Source: an uncultured bacterium
GTDB taxonomy: Bacteria > Cyanobacteriota > Vampirovibrionia > Gastranaerophilales > Gastranaerophilaceae
DNA: 23,583 nt
Direction of reading: 5' to 3'
Assembly: GCA_945833895.1 (NCBI GenBank)
Contig: CAMAGQ010000008.1
Coordinates: 1 to 23,583, forward strand
Shown: positions 1-8,141 of the stretch, piece after piece
Layout of the letters: each line of letters starts with the position of its first letter
How positions within the stretch are numbered: position 1 is the first letter of the stretch
The notes under the pieces: model-generated
The model's input: the letters and a program-made list of their open reading frames with translations, nothing else
Told to the model about the DNA's origin: nothing
The model's database searches: none
Position numbers and translations under genes: made by a program

Positions 1-79
1 TTAATCAAAATTTGCCTAAAATTAAGAAAATATAAAAAAATCTTAATAATTCAAAATTTGTGATATATTTAAAATTGCT

Positions 80-1006
80 ATGAAAAATATTGAAAATGTT
101 ATTATATGCGGTATTGGGGCAATCGGTTCAATATATGCCGATAAAATCCACCGATACGACAGCAAAAATTTAAGAATACTTGTTGATAAGAACAGATTAG
201 AAAGATACACAAAAACCCCTCAAAATTTTAACGGGAAACCTTTAAACTTGAATTATATCTTGCCTGAGGATAACAATTTTAAGGCGGATTTGGTTATTAT
301 CGCGACAAAATTTGACGGGTTAAAAGAGGTTATTAAAAATCTCAAAAATTTTGTAAAAGAAGATACAATAATAATTTCACTGTTAAACGGTGTGACAAGT
401 GAAGAAATTATCTCAAAAGAATACGGTTGGAAGCATTTACCGATAGCGTATTACATCGGACACAGTGCAATGCGTGACGGCAACAATATTACCCATGACG
501 GAGTAGGCACAATTGTTTTCGGGGTAAAAGACAAGACTTTTACTGATACAAACGATATTGAAATCGTAAAAAATTACTTTGACAAAGTCGGAATAGGCTA
601 TAAAACCCCTGACAATATGCTGCGAGCATACTGGCTTAAATATATGCTCAATGTTAGTTCAAATCAGCCTTCCGCAATTTTGGGCATGACTTTTGGACAA
701 ATGCAAAACAATTCAAAATATATCGATTTTATGAAAAACATAATCAATGAAGTCGGGCAAATTGCAAAAGCCGAAGGGGTTCAAGATACCGAAACTATGT
801 ACGAAGAGGCACTAAAATCTTTCTATACAATGACTCCTGAGGGCAAAACCTCAATGCTGCAGGATGTTGAAGCAAAAAGAAATACCGAAGTCGAAATTTT
901 TGCAAATACAATGATTGAATTTGGCAAAAAACACAATATCCCGACCCCTTATAACACGGTTCTCAAGGGTTTAATTGAAATTATTCACGAAAATTACAGA
1001 AAATAA
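80..1006 (+). CDS. Ketopantoate reductase family oxidoreductase (PanE/ApbA-like)
   Basis: This is probably an NADPH-dependent 2-dehydropantoate 2-reductase, which makes pantoate for coenzyme A synthesis in the cytoplasm. The 308 residues fit the family. A Rossmann loop GIGAIG lies at residues 11-16. The C-terminal helical domain carries the WLKYMLN block, with Lys187 and Asn191 in the positions of the family's catalytic lysine and nearby asparagine. No Shine-Dalgarno sequence precedes the ATG. A TATATT box ends 10 bases upstream, so the transcript may have almost no leader. rsmI follows 21 bases later on the same strand and is probably co-transcribed. The family includes paralogues acting on other 2-oxo acids, so the family is secure but the exact substrate is not, and I leave the symbol blank. 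Confidence 0.85.
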   Translation: MKNIENVIICGIGAIGSIYADKIHRYDSKNLRILVDKNRLERYTKTPQNFNGKPLNLNYILPEDNNFKADLVIIATKFDGLKEVIKNLKNFVKEDTIIISLLNGVTSEEIISKEYGWKHLPIAYYIGHSAMRDGNNITHDGVGTIVFGVKDKTFTDTNDIEIVKNYFDKVGIGYKTPDNMLRAYWLKYMLNVSSNQPSAILGMTFGQMQNNSKYIDFMKNIINEVGQIAKAEGVQDTETMYEEALKSFYTMTPEGKTSMLQDVEAKRNTEVEIFANTMIEFGKKHNIPTPYNTVLKGLIEIIHENYRK

Positions 1007-1027
1007 TTTCTGTGTTAATATTTTGAT

Positions 1028-1846
1028 ATGAAAGATTTTGATTTTTACATAGTTCCGACACCAATCGGAAACTTAGGCGACATAACGTTAAGAGCAATTG
1101 AGGTTCTGAAATCGGTTGACCTGATTGCCTGCGAAGACAGCAGAGTAACCCAAAAGTTGCTCAATCACTTTGATATCAAGACAAAATGTATTTCGTACCA
1201 CAAATACAACGAAAACGAACGTATAAATGAAATTCTGTCTGTATTAAAATCAGGCAAAAGGATGGCACTTGTATCGGATGCGGGAACGCCGTTAATCTGT
1301 GACCCGGGGTGCGTTATAGTCAAAGAACTTCGCAAACACGGGTTTTCTATTACCTCACTTCCGGGGGCAAACGCTGTAATAACCTTACTTTCACAAGTTT
1401 CAAGAGAGGATGAAAGTTTTTCTTTTGTCGGATTTTTGCCAAAAACTCAGCAAAAAATCGAAGAAATTGCAACTCAATATAAATATCAGGATTTTGTTTT
1501 TTACGATTCACCTAATCGGATTATCAAAACGCTTGAATATATTCAAAATGTCAGACCTGATGCAAAAGTTGCGTTCGGCAGGGAACTCACGAAAGTTTTT
1601 GAAGAGGTTGTTGTTGATAAAATTTATAAAGTTATTTTACATTTGCAAAGTAACATTTCTAAAGGTGAATTTGTTTGTATGATTTTCAGGGATGAAAAAC
1701 CTGAGGAAATTACAGGCATGGACGATAAGATAAAACTTTTGCAAGACAAGGGTTTTAGTGCAAAAGATATCTCCGTGATTTTGTCAGAACTTTACGGGAT
1801 AAATAAAAATAAAATATATAAGATTACAGTTAGTAAACAGTTGTAA
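1028..1846 (+). CDS. rsmI: 16S rRNA (cytidine-1402-2'-O)-methyltransferase RsmI
   Basis: RsmI uses S-adenosylmethionine to methylate the 2'-OH of C1402 in the decoding centre of 16S rRNA. The 272-residue protein has the tetrapyrrole-methylase fold signatures of the family: PTPIGNLGD at residues 10-18, ACEDSR at 34-39, SDAGTPLICDPG at 83-94 and LPGAN at 111-115. The short C-terminal tail with a KGFSAKDIS-type segment is also usual. It lies 21 bases after the oxidoreductase gene with only a weak ribosome binding site, so translation may depend partly on the upstream gene. The bamA promoter begins a few bases past its stop codon, and I see no convincing terminator between them. Confidence 0.95.
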   Translation: MKDFDFYIVPTPIGNLGDITLRAIEVLKSVDLIACEDSRVTQKLLNHFDIKTKCISYHKYNENERINEILSVLKSGKRMALVSDAGTPLICDPGCVIVKELRKHGFSITSLPGANAVITLLSQVSREDESFSFVGFLPKTQQKIEEIATQYKYQDFVFYDSPNRIIKTLEYIQNVRPDAKVAFGRELTKVFEEVVVDKIYKVILHLQSNISKGEFVCMIFRDEKPEEITGMDDKIKLLQDKGFSAKDISVILSELYGINKNKIYKITVSKQL

Positions 1847-1851
1847 AAATT

Positions 1852-1881
1852 TTGTACTTTTTTAGAAATTTATGGTATAAT
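1852..1881 (+). promoter_or_regulatory. Sigma70-type promoter for the bamA run
   Basis: A -35 box TTGTAC (1852-1857) and a perfect -10 TATAAT (1876-1881) are separated by 18 bases, and a TGG just before the -10 gives an extended -10. Transcription would start near 1888, leaving a leader of about 35 bases. AAGGG at about 1910-1914 lies 8 bases before the TTG start of bamA. Confidence 0.75.
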
Positions 1882-1922
1882 TTGGTTAGGCGTGGGAGCT
1901 TTTATAGATAAGGGAAAAGTTT

Positions 1923-3935
1923 TTGAATTTACGAGCAATAACAAAAAGATTGATGTTAGCGGTAATGCTAACCGGAATAATTCAAATATCAGGGTATGCT
2001 GTAGATGATGTCTGGGGCGGAATGGGTCTGACAGAAGATGCCGTTCAGCAAAACGGAAACTACGCAAATACTGTATTTGACAAATATACAAACTTTTCTG
2101 AAAGTTCAACCCCGAAAGTCAACAATGGTCAATATCCTGCGAATTTATCAAGTTCCCCTACAGTGTCTGCTTCCGATACAGAGCAAAGAACCATTAGCAA
2201 AATCGAATTTTACGGGTTAAATTCCGTTTCTCAAGACGAATTGCTTGAAAAAATGCAGATGAAACCTGACGGAATGTATTCACGTGATGCGTTACAGGCT
2301 GATTTGAAAACGATTTATGAAACAGGTTTCTTTACGGAAAATATGAAAGCTATTCCGTCTAAGAATGATGATGGTTCTGTTACCGTAAAAATTGTTGTGG
2401 AAGAAAATCTTCCTGTCAAAGACTTTACTGTAGAAGGAAACACTGTTATTCCTATTGAAGATATTCTTGCAATTCTTGCCGATATGAAAGGTAAACCGCA
2501 AAATATTACTCAGTTAAACGCTGCAATTGCTCAAATTCAAGAGTTGTATAACTCAAAAGGTTACATTCTTGCAAGAGTTTCATCGGTTAATGACGACCCT
2601 GACGGAACAATTAACATTACCATCAAAGAAGGTATTATCGACAAGATAATGATTGAGGGTAACGAAAAAACAAAAGATTATATTATTGCTCGTAACGTCC
2701 TGACCGAACCGGGGATGATTTACAACGAAAACCTTATTAAAGAAGATTTAGTAAGATTGTACGCTTCTCAAGCATTTAAAGACGTAAAAAGAGAAATCGA
2801 ACCAAGTGAAGATGTTCCTGATGCGTATGATATTACAATAAAAATTCAAGAACAAAGAACCGCAAGTATTTCAGTCGGCGGTGGTCTTGATACGGTAACA
2901 GGTTTATTCGGATCAATGGGTATAACCGAAAACAACTTTAGAGGAAGATGCGAAAGACTTTCCTTGACAGGTTTGGTTGGTACCGGTGTAATCCTTAACG
3001 ATTCATCTGTCAAAGACCACATGAACATTCAGGCTGAATTGAGTTACTTCAAACCGTACTTTATAAATTCCGATACTTCATTAAACAGCAGATTGTTCTT
3101 TAGAGATTTCGGTTCTTATCAAGTTCCTCTTGCGGTTGAAAGAAGATACGGTGCCGAGGCAACGGTTTCTCACAGGTTAAAGAAGAATAGACACGCATCT
3201 GCATCATTCAGTATGGGATTGGAAAATATCGATGTTCGTGAAGGTGATGCTAACGGCATTAGGGGAATGTACCACAAGTATAATATTCCGATTGCACGCC
3301 GTGCAGAACAGTTAGAAGGCGGATTATTCCTGTCTTTAAGCCCTGCAATTATTTATGATACAAGGGATTCTGCAACGGTAACAAGACACGGTACAATGGC
3401 AAGTTTACGTTTTGATGAAAACTTCGGTATGGACGGATTTGACAAGACCAACGGCAAACTTACGGGTATGATTAAGCAGTATGTTCCTGTCGGTAAAAAA
3501 TCATCTTTATCTTTCACAGCTAAGGGCGGCGGAACAATTCACGGTGATATTCCTGAAGTTATGGCATACCGTTTAGGCGGCCCGTACACAGTCAGAGGTT
3601 TCAAGATGAGTGGTGTTGGTACTGGTAACGCATTCATCATGGGTTCTGCTGAGTTCGCAACTCCAATTCCGTTTATGGATAGAACAAGAATTTCGTTCTT
3701 GAATAATATAAGATTCACAGTCTGGGCTGATGCAGGTAAAGTATTTGACGGTACATTATCAAACAAACTGTACGACAGACCAATGGAAGCAGTATCTGTT
3801 GGTGTCGGCTTGAAGGTGTTTGTTCCGGGTATGGGACCTTTGTCAATCGACTATGGTATTCCGCTTACCAATCCGGGTGATAACGGCTCTAAAAACGGTT
3901 ACTTTACATTTGGTGTAGGCGATTTATTATACTAA
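1923..3935 (+). CDS. bamA: BamA/Omp85 outer-membrane assembly protein with three POTRA domains
   Basis: BamA folds and inserts beta-barrel proteins into the outer membrane. The 670-residue product starts with a signal peptide (about residues 1-26, cleavage near GYA). An Asn/Ser-rich linker reaches residue 88, followed by three POTRA domains (about 89-163, 164-237, 238-312) and a 16-strand-type barrel (313-670). VRGF at 557-560 is the conserved Omp85 loop motif. The three POTRAs match cyanobacterial Omp85 rather than the five of proteobacterial BamA. The start is TTG: an AAGGG site sits 8 bases upstream, and the signal peptide would lose its basic N-terminus if translation began at the in-frame ATG at residue 11. 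It heads a run with skp, udp and the FlhA-C-like gene. Confidence 0.93.
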   Translation: MNLRAITKRLMLAVMLTGIIQISGYAVDDVWGGMGLTEDAVQQNGNYANTVFDKYTNFSESSTPKVNNGQYPANLSSSPTVSASDTEQRTISKIEFYGLNSVSQDELLEKMQMKPDGMYSRDALQADLKTIYETGFFTENMKAIPSKNDDGSVTVKIVVEENLPVKDFTVEGNTVIPIEDILAILADMKGKPQNITQLNAAIAQIQELYNSKGYILARVSSVNDDPDGTINITIKEGIIDKIMIEGNEKTKDYIIARNVLTEPGMIYNENLIKEDLVRLYASQAFKDVKREIEPSEDVPDAYDITIKIQEQRTASISVGGGLDTVTGLFGSMGITENNFRGRCERLSLTGLVGTGVILNDSSVKDHMNIQAELSYFKPYFINSDTSLNSRLFFRDFGSYQVPLAVERRYGAEATVSHRLKKNRHASASFSMGLENIDVREGDANGIRGMYHKYNIPIARRAEQLEGGLFLSLSPAIIYDTRDSATVTRHGTMASLRFDENFGMDGFDKTNGKLTGMIKQYVPVGKKSSLSFTAKGGGTIHGDIPEVMAYRLGGPYTVRGFKMSGVGTGNAFIMGSAEFATPIPFMDRTRISFLNNIRFTVWADAGKVFDGTLSNKLYDRPMEAVSVGVGLKVFVPGMGPLSIDYGIPLTNPGDNGSKNGYFTFGVGDLLY

Positions 3936-3954
3936 AAATAATATAGGAGGATTT

Positions 3955-4404
3955 ATGAAAAATATAAAACTTATGGCATTATTACTGATTGCCGGATTAA
4001 CTTTCGGAACTTCGTTGCAAGCAAATGCGGAAGTCGGTTATATCAATTACCAGAAGGTTTTGGAAAATTATCCTGCAGCACAGCAGGCAATCAAGGAAAT
4101 TGATGCAAAAACTCTTGAGGTTCAACAGTTCATGGTTGACAAAGAAAGACAGTACAAATCTCTTGATACTCCGTTGAAAAAACAAAACTTTGAAAACCAA
4201 ACTGCAAACGAACTAAAAACAAAACAAGAAGCTATTTACAGATTGCAGAATGAAAAACAAACTCAAATTTTAACACAAGTTCAAAATGCGGCAAGAAATA
4301 TCATGGTTGCACAAAAACTTGATGCCGTACTTTCTGATGAAGTTGTATTTGTCGGCGGTATTGATATTACAGAACTTGTAATTCAAAAATTAAAAGGTAT
4401 GTAA
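3955..4404 (+). CDS. OmpH/Skp family periplasmic chaperone
   Basis: Skp-type chaperones hold unfolded outer-membrane proteins in the periplasm and pass them to BamA. The 149 residues begin with a clear signal peptide ending in QANA (about residues 1-25). After it comes the typical VGYINYQKVLENYP strand-helix start, a long charged helical arm (about 50-120) rich in Lys, Gln and Glu, and a closing strand-helix ending in VIQKLKGM. AGGAGG lies 4 bases before the ATG. The gene follows bamA by 19 bases, the same arrangement as bamA-skp in many diderm bacteria, which supports the call. Confidence 0.88.
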   Translation: MKNIKLMALLLIAGLTFGTSLQANAEVGYINYQKVLENYPAAQQAIKEIDAKTLEVQQFMVDKERQYKSLDTPLKKQNFENQTANELKTKQEAIYRLQNEKQTQILTQVQNAARNIMVAQKLDAVLSDEVVFVGGIDITELVIQKLKGM

Positions 4405-4428
4405 TCTATTTAGCAGGAAAGGATTTGT

Positions 4429-5187
4429 ATGAAATATTCGGAAAACGGAATACAATATCACGTAGGGTTAAAAGAGGGCGATGTCGGAGAATATGTAATC
4501 TTACCGGGAGACCCTAAAAGATGTAAGAAAATTGCCGAATATTTTGAAGATGCAAAACTTGTTGCTGACCGCAGAGAGTTTGTTACATACACAGGCTACC
4601 TTGATGGTGTGAAAGTCAGCGTAACCTCAACAGGTATCGGTGGTCCTTCGGCATCAATTGCAATGGAAGAATTGGTAAATGTCGGGGCAAAAACCTTCAT
4701 CCGTGTCGGAACATGCGGCGGTATGCAGTTAGACGTCAAAGGCGGAGATATTGTAATCGCAACGGGTGCAATTCGTATGGAAGGTACGAGCAAAGAATAT
4801 GCTCCGATTGAATTTCCTGCCGTTGCAAACCTTGATGTTACATTTGCACTTGTTCAGGCGGCAAAAAACCTTGGATACACTTATCATGCGGGGGTTGTTC
4901 AATGTAAAGATTCTTTCTACGGACAGCATTCACCTGAAACAAAACCCGTAAGTTATGAACTTTTAAATAAATGGGAAGCTTGGAAAAGGCTCGGATGTCT
5001 TGCTTCCGAAATGGAATCCGCGGCATTGTTTGTTGTTGCAAGTTATCTTAATGTAAAAGTCGGTTCGGTATTTTTGACAGTCGGCAATCAGGAAAGAGAA
5101 AAAGCAAGCATGGAAAATCCTATTGAACACGACACGGAAAAAGCAATAAAAACTGCAATTGAAGCAATTAAATTATTAAAAGGATAA
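4429..5187 (+). CDS. udp: Uridine phosphorylase
   Basis: This enzyme cleaves uridine with phosphate to uracil and ribose 1-phosphate in pyrimidine salvage. The 252 residues match the PNP/UDP phosphorylase family: LPGDPKR at 25-31 (phosphate site), a conserved Arg at 49, RVGTCGG at 92-98, the IRMEGTSKEYAPIEFPA block typical of uridine phosphorylases, and SEMESAAL near 193-200 containing the Glu-Met-Glu ribose site. AGGAAAGG sits just upstream. The gene lies 24 bases after skp and only 4 bases before the FlhA-C-like gene, so all four are probably one transcript although their functions are unrelated. A related nucleoside substrate is possible, but the sequence resembles Udp more than purine nucleoside phosphorylases. 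Confidence 0.88.
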   Translation: MKYSENGIQYHVGLKEGDVGEYVILPGDPKRCKKIAEYFEDAKLVADRREFVTYTGYLDGVKVSVTSTGIGGPSASIAMEELVNVGAKTFIRVGTCGGMQLDVKGGDIVIATGAIRMEGTSKEYAPIEFPAVANLDVTFALVQAAKNLGYTYHAGVVQCKDSFYGQHSPETKPVSYELLNKWEAWKRLGCLASEMESAALFVVASYLNVKVGSVFLTVGNQEREKASMENPIEHDTEKAIKTAIEAIKLLKG

Positions 5188-5191
5188 GATT

Positions 5192-6673
5192 ATGTTTAGA
5201 AAAAATAGAATGGAATATGTCATCAAAACGTGTTCATCAAGCGATGCACAGGATTTACAAAACCTTTTAAACGAAATGTCTATGAACGGCTGGGATTTGT
5301 ACAGTATGCACGATGTTGAAGACGATGAGGGTGCTCTTTTAAATTGTATCTTTATGCGTGAGGCAAAATCCGACAATCCGTCTGAGTCTGACATAATTAA
5401 TATTTCTGACTTCAAAAGCCAAATGGAGAAAATGCTTTCTCCTAAAATGACCGAATACGAAAAATGCTTGGATTTACAGGCAAAAATCAGAAACAGAAAA
5501 AACAGTATTAATCAAATTAAGGCTGAGATTGAAGGTGAAGCACCTGCATCAGTTTCAAGAAAAAAATTGAACGATAAAATTTCTGCTGGCTTGAAAGAGT
5601 TGGAAGATTTGAAAGTTCAATTAAACAAAGCAACTTCACCTGATTTGATGTATTCAAAACTTCACGAAGAAAAATTGACAATATATCTGAGTGAAGAGTT
5701 GTTAGGGCTTGTTGATTCTGACCGAACTGCGGATTTTGAGGACGATTTGATTGCGGAAACCGTTAAATCAAGATTACACGTGACGGAAAAATATGGTTAT
5801 ATCATTCCGAAAGTTGTATTCAAAGATGATGAAAATCTTAATCCTTGCGAATTTAGCATTAGAATTCGCGGTATGGAAGTGTTTACGGCAGGTGTTGTTC
5901 CAAATTCTCTAATGTTTTACGCAGATGAAATTCATACCGAACATAAAATTAAAAATTCCGTTAACGCAATAGATGAAATAACCGACAGAAAAGTCATTTG
6001 GATTGAAAAAGATATGGCAAAAGACTTCTGGCAGAAAGGAATTTCCGCATCGGAATACATCGCACGTGCGTTAGAATATGTTGCGGTCAAACACGTTGAC
6101 GATTTACTTGATTACGACGATATTGATAAATACCTTGAAGTTGTCGAAAAAGAAAACGACTTTTTGATAGATAATATTATCCCGGATTTGTTGACTTATT
6201 CAGATATCAAGTATCTTTTGACAAGTTTAATCAAGGAAAAAGTTTCAATCAGAAATATCACCTACATTTTTGAAAAGATTAATGATTTTGCAGAAGAAGG
6301 AAGTAAAGCAGATATTTTGAACAAAATCAGATTATCATTATCAAGACAAATTTGTAAACATTACGTGAACGAAGACGGCGAAACAATCAGTGCGTTTGAA
6401 CTTTCAGAAAAATCATATTCAGAAATTGTATTGGGATGTGACGAAAGCGAAGATTGCCTGATAAAAATCGACGGAACTTTGGCAGAAAAACTTGCCAATA
6501 AAATCGCTAAAAAGATGAAAAAATTAAAAATTCACAACCCGATTTTAATTGTTCCGATGGATTACAGACAGATATTTTTCACGCTGCTTTCGCTGTATAT
6601 CAACAATGTAACGGTTCTTGCCAGCGAAGAGTTGGGCTGTGCCTTTAAGATTGAAAGCCTTGGCGAAATCTAA
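5192..6673 (+). CDS. Soluble protein with FlhA/SctV cytoplasmic domain (FHIPEP) and N-terminal DUF4177-like domain
   Basis: FlhA/SctV proteins form the export gate of flagella and type III secretion systems: an eight-helix membrane channel plus a cytoplasmic ring that docks cargo and chaperones. Here only the ring domain is present. Residues 160-493 follow FlhA-C: YGYIIPKVVFKD (201-212), EFSIRIRGMEV (220-230), a degenerate VIWIEKDMAKDFWQKG stretch (268-283), SEYIARALEYVAVKHVDDLL (287-306), IIPDLLTYSDIKYLLTSLIKEKVSIRNI (329-356) and a closing PILIVPMDYRQ block (450-460). Residues 7-56 resemble DUF4177, and 85-148 look coiled-coil. I see no membrane helix anywhere. AAAGGA 8 bases upstream supports this ATG, and udp directly precedes it, so the channel half is not lost to a frameshift. 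Its role is unknown. Confidence 0.82.
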   Translation: MFRKNRMEYVIKTCSSSDAQDLQNLLNEMSMNGWDLYSMHDVEDDEGALLNCIFMREAKSDNPSESDIINISDFKSQMEKMLSPKMTEYEKCLDLQAKIRNRKNSINQIKAEIEGEAPASVSRKKLNDKISAGLKELEDLKVQLNKATSPDLMYSKLHEEKLTIYLSEELLGLVDSDRTADFEDDLIAETVKSRLHVTEKYGYIIPKVVFKDDENLNPCEFSIRIRGMEVFTAGVVPNSLMFYADEIHTEHKIKNSVNAIDEITDRKVIWIEKDMAKDFWQKGISASEYIARALEYVAVKHVDDLLDYDDIDKYLEVVEKENDFLIDNIIPDLLTYSDIKYLLTSLIKEKVSIRNITYIFEKINDFAEEGSKADILNKIRLSLSRQICKHYVNEDGETISAFELSEKSYSEIVLGCDESEDCLIKIDGTLAEKLANKIAKKMKKLKIHNPILIVPMDYRQIFFTLLSLYINNVTVLASEELGCAFKIESLGEI

Positions 6674-6777
6674 GGGGGGGAAATAAATCAAAAAAGTAAA
6701 ATGTCATCCTGAACTGCGGGCTAAAATATTAGACTTTAAAATTACGATTGATTGAATATAGTCTTAAAAGGAACTGA
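6674..6777. other. Intergenic gap between convergent genes, with G7 tract and GTCATCCTGA motif
   Basis: The 104 bases between two convergent genes start with a run of seven G directly after a stop codon, very unusual in this AT-rich DNA. At 6702-6718 there is GTCATCCTGAACTGCGG, which looks like one arm of a dispersed bacterial repeat. I found only a weak AGACT/AGTCT dyad (about 6731 and 6759) and no clear intrinsic terminator. Confidence 0.4.
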
Positions 6778-8076
6778 TTAAAGGAGTATCTGGGTTGCAA
6801 GGATAATCTTGTGGCTGTCGTCGGTATTTTGGTTCTGGCAAAAGACGTAATTTAGGATTAACTTCAACGCCTGACCTTTTATAAACCAGTTAATACCTGC
6901 TGTATATTCGCGTTTCATATCGTTAGAAGCATCTCTATTCGGGTCGAATTGGTCAATACGTCCGATAAGTTGCCAGTGCGGATTGAATTTCCACCCGACA
7001 GTTGCAGCGTAACCGCAAGCCTTGTTCGCACTTATTCCTTTTGAGCCGTTGTAACCGTCAGCGATTGCTGTTTCAAAGTTTGCCCAGAGTTTTTTGTGGT
7101 GATAGCCGACGTATAAACTGCCCACGCCGTAGTCAATTCGGTTGTGACCGCCGTTGAAACCGCCCCCGATAATTACTTTGCCGTATTTTTTTGATTTTTC
7201 GTTGCCAAGCGGTTTGAAATTCACCCAGCCGTTAAATTCTGTCCCCGGCATTCCGCTTGTGATAGACCTGCCCGAACTTCCTGCAGAAAAATTGTAATCA
7301 ACATACTGGTAATTCCCGATAACCTTGACGGATAGAGATTTAACCGAGCCAAAATTTCTTGCAATTTGTGAGCGTGCAACAAACGGCAAGATTTGGGTGG
7401 ACGTTCCGCCTTCCATACCGATTTGAGGACGTGAAAACCCTGCTATAATTTGATGATGAGGAATACTTGTGTTCATTATGTAAGCATTTGAAATGAACTG
7501 GTCAAAATAATTCCCCGAAGACTGGACAGGATTTACCGAAAATTTGAACCTGTAATTCGGGTTTTTAAACGAACCTAAAACCCCGATTTGCGTTGTAAGA
7601 TTTTCATACTCTGTTGAGTAGTTGTCCTTATTAAAAATTGCCCCGATAGAACCCCTGTAAATCCCATATACCTGAACCTTTTGGACAGGGTTAGTTTCGC
7701 CGAATTTGAACGTCAAATCATCTTTGTACAAATAAGAAGGCACGTCAGTTCTTGTGATTTTGCTGTGCAGAACTTTGCCGATAAGCGTATCTTCATCAAT
7801 AACATTATCGTTATCTTTGTCAAACATTTTGAACAACTCGGAATCAAACCCCGAATTATCAATTACAGCCTCATTTTCCTGTGGTGAATTTTCTAAGACC
7901 TCAACATTACCGTCTTCTGCAAAAATAGAACTGTCTTGAACCTCGAGAGTAACCTCATTTTCTTGCGGAGTTTCAAGCAAGTCCTGTGCGTATCCGTCTA
8001 AAACTTCGGCAGATATTGCTTTCACAGGGAAACTGATTAATATGAATAATAGTGCTATTCCAAAAAAATACTTCAT
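6778..8076 (-). CDS. Outer-membrane porin, phosphate-selective porin (OprP/OprO)-like
   Basis: The 432-residue protein is probably an outer-membrane channel. It has a signal peptide (residues 1-23, ending ISA). An acidic leader region (24-108) contains PQENE twice (37-41, 65-69) and an EF-hand-like loop with Asp86, Asp88, Asp90, Ile93 and Asp94. From about 115 onward, amphipathic strands alternate with turns in barrel fashion, closing with WQLIGRIDQFDPN, a YTAGINWF strand, LKLILNYVF and a last strand ending in ILL. The last blocks are typical of the OprP/OprO family. The final residue is Leu rather than the usual aromatic. An extended -10 (8086-8091) lies 9 bases before the ATG with no Shine-Dalgarno site. 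Substrate specificity cannot be read from the sequence. Confidence 0.7.
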   Translation of the reverse strand: MKYFFGIALLFILISFPVKAISAEVLDGYAQDLLETPQENEVTLEVQDSSIFAEDGNVEVLENSPQENEAVIDNSGFDSELFKMFDKDNDNVIDEDTLIGKVLHSKITRTDVPSYLYKDDLTFKFGETNPVQKVQVYGIYRGSIGAIFNKDNYSTEYENLTTQIGVLGSFKNPNYRFKFSVNPVQSSGNYFDQFISNAYIMNTSIPHHQIIAGFSRPQIGMEGGTSTQILPFVARSQIARNFGSVKSLSVKVIGNYQYVDYNFSAGSSGRSITSGMPGTEFNGWVNFKPLGNEKSKKYGKVIIGGGFNGGHNRIDYGVGSLYVGYHHKKLWANFETAIADGYNGSKGISANKACGYAATVGWKFNPHWQLIGRIDQFDPNRDASNDMKREYTAGINWFIKGQALKLILNYVFCQNQNTDDSHKIILATQILL

Positions 8077-8085
8077 CTAGCAAAG

Positions 8086-8094
8086 ATTGTATCA
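8086..8094 (-). promoter_or_regulatory. Extended -10 promoter of the porin gene
   Basis: On the minus strand TGA precedes a TACAAT box (8086-8091), which ends 9 bases before the ATG. I see no good -35 at the right distance. The transcript would start about 3 bases before the start codon. Confidence 0.45.
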
Positions 8095-8141
8095 TAAATT
8101 TACAAATTTGCATGCCCTTTTTAAAGTATCTTTGATAAAAC

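Noticed and set aside
1870..2109. Minus-strand frame over the bamA promoter and signal peptide
   Set aside because: It covers a strong plus-strand promoter and the bamA start, has no ribosome site and shows no protein-like features.
5192..6673. A frameshifted or truncated full-length flhA
   Set aside because: The sequence directly upstream is an intact udp gene, the start has its own ribosome site, and an unrelated soluble domain replaces the channel.
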